Under the pieces are notes generated by a model. It did not search any database. It had not been told where the DNA came from and saw only the letters and a program-made list of their open reading frames with translations. From Camellia lanceoleosa (lineage: Eukaryota; Streptophyta; Magnoliopsida; Ericales; Theaceae), in assembly GCA_025200525.1 (NCBI GenBank), contig CM045762.1, forward strand, positions 129,383,679 through 129,447,678: DNA of 64,000 nucleotides. Direction: 5' to 3'. Every line of letters starts with the position of its first letter. The first letter of the stretch is position 1. Below are positions 56,640 to 64,000 of this stretch, one piece after another. A program made the position numbers and the translations under genes.

Positions 56640-59600
56640 CAGAATAACGCCATGGGGCCTCTTCATACCGGACTCGATTTTTGTTATGGTTCTAAATCTC
56701 GAACCAAAGAGTCCAAATCCGCAAATCGCTTTTGAAGGAAAACAGATTTTTGAAAGAAGTGCCAAACATGGACGCTTTGCGGATAACAGAGTCGCCACCT
56801 AAATATTTTAAAATGGGAAATTTAGGAAACCCCGACTCGGCCGAAGGCCACGGTCCGCCATCACCAAAGTTGGCTCGGGAACTTGGGTACGATTAGGAAG
56901 GTCACATCGTGAGCATTCTCGCCGGCCAAAGACCGGCCTCTACTAACCATGATATCTGATTTTGAAAACATTGTATGCTCTTATTCCGATTATTAGCCTA
57001 GGATTACTATGTGATGTTCGCAGCAAACAAGTATAGACTGGGCCGTCTGAATTGGAACAAAACATTTCATGTTTGTTTGTTTGAAAATGGTTTGCTACCC
57101 GCAGGTAGGCTTAAAATGTAGATTTTGCCACAATCTAGTGGGCTTAACAAACAATTGATGAATTGCTCCAATTCAGATAACTCAACCTCCACCCACAGGC
57201 ATTCAAGGCAGTTTATATCATATAAGCAAATAGCCTCATGGCAAGCATGCTATCATGGCAACACTCACACACATGCGAGGATGCTAAAGCATAAAACTTA
57301 CCTAGTACTCCAAGCCAAAACAAAAGCTGATTAGAAATCATGCATGAATCCTAACTATACAGAATTGCCTAATGCAACACATGCAAAATGCAATTATAGC
57401 AGGCTCGGCTATTCTAAACATGGTATATGGAATGCAACAGCTAACATGTATTCAACTTTAGAATTGAAATACAATGCAGTTTGCATGATGTGCCGAGCCC
57501 GATGCATGCAATACAGATGAATGATGCAAACATGCATACATCAGATGCTAATTGAAATATGCCCTATATCTAACCATTCAAAGCGGTAAATAAAAGGAGA
57601 AAGAAATGGGGGTTGGAAGACATACATCACACTCACACACCCTTATTACATTTATGCCTCGCCAGAGGGTCCGAATGAATAATAATACATGCATTCAATA
57701 AAAGAATATACAATCAAATAATACAAATTCTAATTAATTAACAAATTAATTACAAAAGAATTAAATCGGTGCAAGCCGTGGACCCGCCGCCGATAGATGT
57801 TGCATATTGGACTTGGTGCGTAAATCCACCGACGCCTGATTAGCCTCGCTTGCAATTTTTCGAAATGCGTGCACCTCAAAAAGTTGTTGATTATTGATTT
57901 TGCCGCAACAGAGAGCGAAAAAGGGCATAGCAAAGGTATTTCACAAATATATGCGTGTCTCGATCCTCGCGCCACCAATCACGCATATCGATGCATGATG
58001 GCCGAGGAGCCGATTCGCACAACTCAATATTGGGATGAATACATATGAATGCTACAATGAAAACCCAACTCCATCACAGATGATCCGGAGTGTCGGCGAC
58101 TGAATTGAGACCCGTTCACATTTCGAGTAAAACGCGCCTCGTTTCCCATGTAATATGCATGATATGCATGAAATGCAACTGCTGTACAAATCTAGCATGC
58201 TCAATGCTATGACAATGAGATGTCTCGAAATGCGTATCCATAGACACGCAAACCGAGAAAAGCGGAATGACATGCGAAATGCAATGATGGGCTTATACCA
58301 ACATGAGAGAGCCTCAGCCCACTTACATAGGAAGCCAAAATGATGAAAGGAGGTGCCTCGGCGTGTCCACTTGACACGCAAACCGAGGCAATGATGTAAA
58401 ATGCAAAAGCGGAAGAAATGGGGAAGATGCCTCGAAGTGCGTGCGCGGCACGCAAAACCGAGGCGATGATGATGAGAGAATCGGATAACCGAAGCGCCTC
58501 AAACGCGTGCCTGGTGCGCAAACCGAAGGCGATGATGAAAGATGAAAATCGGATAAAGCGCCAAACGCTGCGTGCCACAGCGCGCAAACCGAGGCGATGA
58601 TGAAAGATGAAAATCGGATAAACCGGCGCCAAACGCGTGCCCACAGCGCGCAAACCGAGGCGATGATGAAAGATGAAGATCGGATAACCGAAGCGTTCCA
58701 AACGCGTGCCTGCGCGCCGCAAAACCGAGGCGATGATGAAAGATGAAAATCGGATAACCGAAGTGCCTCAAACGCGTGTCACTTGACACGCAAAACCGAG
58801 GCAATGATGTAAAATGCAAAAGCGGAAGACATCGGCAGCCAAACGCGCGCTCGCTGCCCGCAAACCGAGGCGATGATGAAATGAGAATCGGATAAACCGG
58901 CAGCCAAACGCGTGCCTACGCGCGCAAAACCGAGGCGATGATGAAATGAAAATCGGATAAACCGGCACAAACGCTGCGCCCACAAAGCGCGCAAACCGAG
59001 GCGATGATGAAATGAGAATCGGATAAAACCGAAGTGCCTCGAAACGCGTGCCCACAGGGGCGCAAACCGAGGTGATGATGAAATGAAAATCGGATAAACC
59101 GGCGTTTCAAACGCGTGCCCACAAAGCGCCGCAAACTGAGGCGATGATGAAATGAGATGAAATGGCATACGGAATGCAACGATGGGCTTACACCAACATG
59201 GGAGAGCCTCAGCTCACTCACATAGGAGGCCGTCGGATAAAACAAAGTCGCCGAGCCGCGTGCCCGCGGACACGCAAATCGAGGCAACGATGTGGAAGCA
59301 TGAAAATGCAAATTGGGCTTACGCCGACGTGAGAGGGCCTCAACCACACTCACATAGGCTGCCGTCGGATAAAACAGGGGCGCTTCGAAAGGCGTGCACA
59401 CTAGCACGCAAACCGAGGCGATGCAAAAAAAGATGCAAATGGCATAAGGAATGATATGTAAGCATGGCAGTGGAATATCAGCACCTAAATAAAGGGGAAA
59501 AAAGCCCCGAAACAATTCGAAATAACACTCGAAGCATGCATTCATCCCGAAAATGTGAAATTAAGCCCCGAAATGGCCTATAGCCATGCTATACATGCAA

Positions 59601-62075
59601 AATATGATCATGGCAGCAAGAACAGTAGCAAGGCAGTCCCAAATATGGCATTTTTTTAGTAACAAACTTGGCCAAAATGCAAGCATAGATAGATCAACAA
59701 TAGCATGCAAAATTAGTGGCCAAAAGAGGGGTATTGAGACAAGTGATATATGCAAACCCCAAATGGACAAACTTTCTTCTACAACATTGAATATGAGATA
59801 AAAATAAGCACAATTTCAGAAGGTGACATCCTCAAAATCAGAATACAAACATGCTATAAAATCCATGCAAAGTAGGCTTCCAAATAGGCTATATCATGAG
59901 ACATGCAATGCACACACCAAATGACAAAACTTTCTTCATGAAATATGTAAAGGAGGTCAAAATAAGACCAAAACCAGTAGGGGTCGAAGTCCCAAAAACA
60001 AACACAAACAGGTCAAAAATCGCATGCAAAAAGGCCACACTTGATGAAATTTGAAGGAGGTGGTATATACAATGGCCAAATGAAGTTGAGCCCTTCTACA
60101 ATGTTGTATAGGGGCTCAAAATGAGCACAACACCAGTAGGGGTCGGACCCCTAAAAACAAAAGGAAATAGGCCTAAACTAGCATGCAAGATAATGGCATA
60201 AAAGCTAGATATTGAAACAAGTATATCATAGAAGCCTCAAATGAAGTTAAGTCCTTCTACAAAGTTGTAGAGGGGCTCAAAACAAGCACAAAATCAGTAG
60301 GGGTCGGAGCCCTAATTCTCAACCAAATAGAGTATAGAAATGAATCAAGAAAAAGCCCTAAAAGTTGGTTTTGAGGACTTACCCTTGAAGACTTGTCTTT
60401 CTTTGATTCTTGGCTCTGATTTGTAGCTTCTCAACCTCTGAAATTCACTTCCTAGCTGCTGGAATGGTAGTAAGGAAGGTGAGGCTAGGTGTTGATGAAG
60501 AGAAGACCTAGGAACTTAGAAGCTTTTTTGAGGTTTTAAGCTAAGGAAATGGAGGTTTTTGGAGATGATCTCTTGAGACAAGTTTTTCCAACCTTGAAGA
60601 AGGAGGGGGAGGGCCCTTCAAATAGGCAAGAAATGGGGTGTAAAAGGGGAGGGAAAGCATCCAATCTTTCCCTCCCGAAATATCCCCCGGATGCCCCGGG
60701 ATATGCTGGAAACTATCCGGACAGCTGGGACAGCCGAAAGGTGAAGTCGGGCAGTAAATTTAGGGAGGTGGCCACGGCCACCCCACCTGTCGACCTGGCC
60801 ACCCCTCTGGCCGGCCGGCCATGGCACAAAATTGAAGTGAAAATTTCGCCGACCACCTATGCCAAGGTGTCCTCCCAAGTGTATAGAATAAGGCCCTGTG
60901 GTCGAATCGCAACGCCAAGGTAAGTCACAACATAGAGCTTGAAGGAGAGGCCCAAAATGAAACCAACAATTGCAGCCGACCACCATACCAAAGTGTCCTC
61001 CTAGATGTGTGCAACAAGGTTCCAAGGAAATTGGCAACACCAAGCGTGAGCCACAACATAGAGCTTGAAGGAGAGGCTCAAAATGAAACTCAAAACTCAA
61101 ATTTTCTGGCCGACCACCAACTTTAGGGTCCTCCCATGTCCCCGATCACAGATATGTAGCTTTGGAAGAAAATACCCTAGGTGTTCAACATTGGCCCGGA
61201 AGTGAGAAAAAGGGGCCCGGGAGGAGGGAACCTGGCTATCTGGAATAATTGCTGGCTACTCACCCCCCAGTCATCTTCCTGATGTTGAAACAGAGGTACA
61301 TGCCATGTTTGAACAAAAACTAATGAGAAATGAACCCTCGGAGCCAAAACCGAGTAATTCGGGATCCCAAGAATGAGTCATGGTGCCAAGTGGTATTCAA
61401 GAATAAGTGGGTATTCATGACCCCAGTGTCCTCTAATGACAAAACAGAGGTCCTGCTAGAAATCGAGAAAACCGATGCAAAATGAATGCTCGACCAAAAC
61501 CGGCAATTGGGGTCCCGAAACCTGCATAGTAAAGTGGCATACGGCCACGTGAGCATCGGGGCCGAGTGGTTCCTCGAAATGTTAAAACAGAGGTCTCCGC
61601 CAAAACCGGAGAAAGCTGATGCAAAATGAATGCTCGGGACCAAATCCGCGATTGGTCCAAAATGGGTCGCCGCACCAGTGGTGTTCGCTGCGAAGTGGGC
61701 ATCAGGGCCCCAGTGTTCCTCGGAACATTAAAAGAGGTCTCCGCCAAAAATCGAGAATCGGAGATGGTTAGGCGGTCCCGAGCCGAGGCACACTCAAAAC
61801 CGGAACCGGCTCCGAATGGGCAAAATGGCCTCTGACCACAAAATATGGCTCACGGCCACCGGGAGATAGTCTACGGACCACTCCTTCCTCGAAAGAAAAA
61901 CAGAGAAAACGAAGTCTGTTCGCAAACCGAGACAAGGCATGAAAGAGGGTTCTAAGTCCGGAGGCAGGCGCCGCCGCAACTCTGAGACTTCTGAACGAGC
62001 ACAGTATGCAACATCACCGAGCGCTCAACCGGTGACGTCTGAGTCTTAAGGTCGGTCAAAAATGGGGTGTCTACA
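56640..62075 (-). mobile_element. E 5' LTR (5.4 kb)
   Basis: Starts TGTAGACACCCC at 62,075 beside the TSD and ends beside the primer-binding site. Collinear with the 3' LTR over its whole length but with many short indels, mostly at CCGAG/CTCGG words. Carries the promoter set (palindrome 60,808-60,821, splice donor 60,382, hairpins 60,088-60,117 and 60,252-60,275). Confidence 0.92.
58335..59165. repeat. ~69-bp tandem array in E 5' LTR
   Basis: About 12 units equivalent to 45,060-45,960 in the 3' LTR, shorter on average (62-72 bp). Confidence 0.88.
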
Positions 62076-62080
62076 GCTTA
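62076..62080. repeat. TSD GCTTA, right copy
   Basis: Identical to 43,348-43,352. Confidence 0.92.
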
Positions 62081-64000
62081 AAACGCACATTTCGACGAAT
62101 TGTTCCAATTCAAGTAATGAAGCCTTCATCCACAGGCATTCATGCAGTTAAAACACTTAAGCAGTTAGCCTCATGGAAAGCATGCTATCATGGTAGTCAC
62201 TTACACACATGCAAGGATGATAAAGCATAAACACTTACAATGTACTCTGAACCAAAACAGGAAATTAGTTAGAAAACCATGCATGCTCCTAACTATGTTA
62301 AGATGCCTAATGCAACACATGCAAAATGCAACTAAGATAGGCTCGGCTATTCTAAGATGTCATGTGAATGCAACTTGATAACATGTATTCAAATAGGTAT
62401 TGAAATACAATGCAGTTTGAATGATGCGCCGAGCCCGGTGTATGCAAAATAGATTAATGATGTACGCATGCAGGCATAAGTATGCTAATTGAAACATGCC
62501 CCTAAACTAATCATCAAAAGCGGTTAAATAAAAGGGAGAAAGACATGGGGTTGGAAGACATGCATCACACACACGCACACTTATTACAAAATTTGCCCTC
62601 TCAACGGAGGGTCCGAATAATAAGCTAACTAGCTAATCTAAGCTAATTAAACTAATTATTACAAAACGAAGCTAATTAACTAACAAGTTAACTAATTACA
62701 AACACAAATGAATAGCTACGTGCATTAACTAATTAAGTACAGAACCAAATAGTTAACTAGCTAAGCAAAGCAGTTAAAAGAAGCCTCGGGGCGAGAAGTG
62801 CATGGATGCTCGGTCGCCTCGTTCGGAAATCCATTACTATGCTCCAACTTGCCTCTGTTTGCATTTGATTTTAGAACACTGCACAAACCTACAGATAGCT
62901 TCTACTCCATCATGGAGACCTCTAGGAAGGTTGCCGATCACTTAATGCTGTTGTAGACCACCTGTAGACCACTCACACATGCTGCAGACCAGAGAAAGTG
63001 GTCGGCCAGCCACTTTTATTGGTCTACCGACCAGAAAATTATGTCAAGCTCCAATTTGCTGCAACAGAAAACAAGAAGGGGCACAACAGTGTATTTGCAA
63101 GTTGTGTATGCACAACCACCCTCCCTATCATTTCTTAAGCTCTAGGGAGTGCGGTACTCGACTCTCGGGCCACCAACTGAGCATCGCAATGCATGATGGC
63201 CGAGAAGCCAAGTTTGCATAATTCAATGTCAATGAATGCACAAATAACACATAAGGGGCTTAACCTCTATCATGCATGATCAAGAGGGTCGGCAACCGAG
63301 AAATGAGGCGCGTTTCATCACTTCAAGAATGAAACGTCCCTCGTTTCTCGTGTTTGGATTAACGTTCAATCCAAACAACAATGCAATGTAACAATCATTC
63401 CAAACAACATGCAAACAACATGAGCATAGCAAGTTAGAGCCCTTAAGCATAAAAGTTAGTGAAGGATGCAACACAAGAGCTATGCAATGCATGGTACAAA
63501 TGATTGAACCAACCATGGACAGAGCTCAATTAGGTCAAAACAAAGACCAAAACATACTGAGATGGGAGCTCAAAAGCCTAGGCATGCATGCATGCATACA
63601 AGTTAGGCCATAAGTGAGGCACAAAAGCATAACCCTTAAAAGCACTCAAAGAGTGAAAGAAGTGAGAACATGGCAATGTTATATGCTCTGAAATATCATG
63701 TTAAATGATGCCAAATCATGCACATGTTACAAATGAAGCATGCTAGGAGGCTCAAAGCTTGAAACTAGCATAGGTACTTGCACTATAGCTATACAAAGGA
63801 AGCCCCAAAAGGCCAAGAACACCTAAAACAGTCCTAAAGCATGTCAAAAGAATACTAAAACATGTATGAAGTATAGCCAAAACAAGCTAGCATGGTAAGC
63901 TAAAACATCAAGTAAGCTAGGCCAATGAGCATAACTACACTACAAGTATAAGAAGCAAATGAGGGATGCCCTAACTAACCAAAAACAAAGTTGTATCATA
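62081..64000 (-). mobile_element. T1 5' LTR, continuing past the window
   Basis: Closely matches LTR C 14,165-16,080 base for base with few differences, including the TTAATTAG tract at 62,630-62,770 and the GACCAC/GTGGTCGGCCAGCC words near 63,000. The remaining ~2 kb (hairpin, donor, TATA, start) should lie beyond 64,000. Confidence 0.9.

Larger units (their letters stand above)
43353..62075 (-). mobile_element. E: 18.7-kb large non-autonomous Tat-type element
   Basis: Minus strand, TGTAGACACC at 62,075 and ..GTTGTTACA at 43,353, with a perfect TSD. LTRs 5,436 and 5,512 bp, internal region 7,775 bp. In order: primer-binding site, leader, decayed gag, a spacer, a scrap of archaeal-type RNase H, the T1-like 3' region with decayed antisense ORF, a 58-bp tandem array, polypurine tract. 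No protease, RT or integrase. It fits the large retrotransposon derivative concept: structurally complete ends and signals without pol. Inserted into T1's own 5' LTR. Confidence 0.92.
13546..64000 (-). mobile_element. T1: outer Tat/Ogre-like Ty3/gypsy element (partial)
   Basis: Minus-strand element. The 3' LTR is 13,546-18,133. The internal region is 18,134-43,240, about 12.2 kb once two nested insertions are removed. The truncated 5' LTR is 43,241-43,352 plus 62,081-64,000 and continues past the window. The two LTRs match closely: 62,081-64,000 aligns with about 14,165-16,080. Order along the minus strand is gag, damaged RT, RNase H, second (archaeal-type) RNase H, integrase, 3' region with antisense genes, polypurine tract, LTR. 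Dual RNase H and an antisense gene before the 3' LTR are known traits of the Tat lineage. It lacks the RT core and is non-autonomous. Confidence 0.85.

Overview
The window is plant nuclear DNA made almost entirely of nested LTR retrotransposons. The evidence is angiosperm-type Ty3/gypsy (Tat/Ogre-like and Tekay-like chromovirus) and Ty1/copia (Sirevirus-like) coding remnants, initiator-Met and Arg-type primer-binding sites, 5-bp target-site duplications (TSDs) and plant-type intron borders. I see no convincing host gene, tRNA, rRNA or CRISPR array. The species is not determinable; a eudicot is likely but is inference.

Layout. 1-2.5 kb: old AT-rich repeats with a decayed gypsy LTR and primer-binding site. 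2.5-4.4 kb: 5'-truncated LTR (A, + strand) of the dominant giant-LTR family. 4.4-9.2 kb: 3' part of a minus-strand Sirevirus-like copia element (LTR, several polypurine tracts, env-like ORF, RNase H), cut at 9,207 by giant LTR B (9,208-13,536). From 13,546 to beyond the window runs an outer minus-strand Tat/Ogre-like element, T1. Its 3' LTR is 13,546-18,133. Its 3' region carries two antisense (+ strand) pseudogenes, one encoding a plant mobile domain (PMD) protein with introns and one DUF7745-like. Its integrase, RNase H, archaeal-type RNase H and gag lie between 29.7 and 43.2 kb. Its 5' LTR is split into 43,241-43,352 and 62,081-64,000.

Three later insertions sit in T1: a solo LTR D of the same family in opposite orientation (24,728-28,418, TSD CCTAC); an LTR-complete Tekay/Del-type chromovirus (30,173-39,332, TSD GAGCA) inside the integrase gene; and E, an 18.7-kb minus-strand element with ~5.5-kb LTRs (43,353-62,075, TSD GCTTA) inside T1's own 5' LTR. 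E keeps gag but almost no pol, so it looks like a large non-autonomous derivative.

The giant LTRs (TGTAGACACCCC...TACA, 3.7-5.5 kb) share an internal order: a GC-rich palindrome or inverted repeat, a TATA-like box, a conserved splice-donor sequence (CAAGGGTAAG), a strong hairpin, a TTAATTAG-rich tract and a terminal block. T1 has lost the reverse-transcriptase core and two integrase catalytic aspartates, so any movement of this family would need proteins from an intact relative elsewhere. Many frame breaks and copy-to-copy differences fall on CCGAG/GCCGA words, which raises the possibility of consensus-sequence error.
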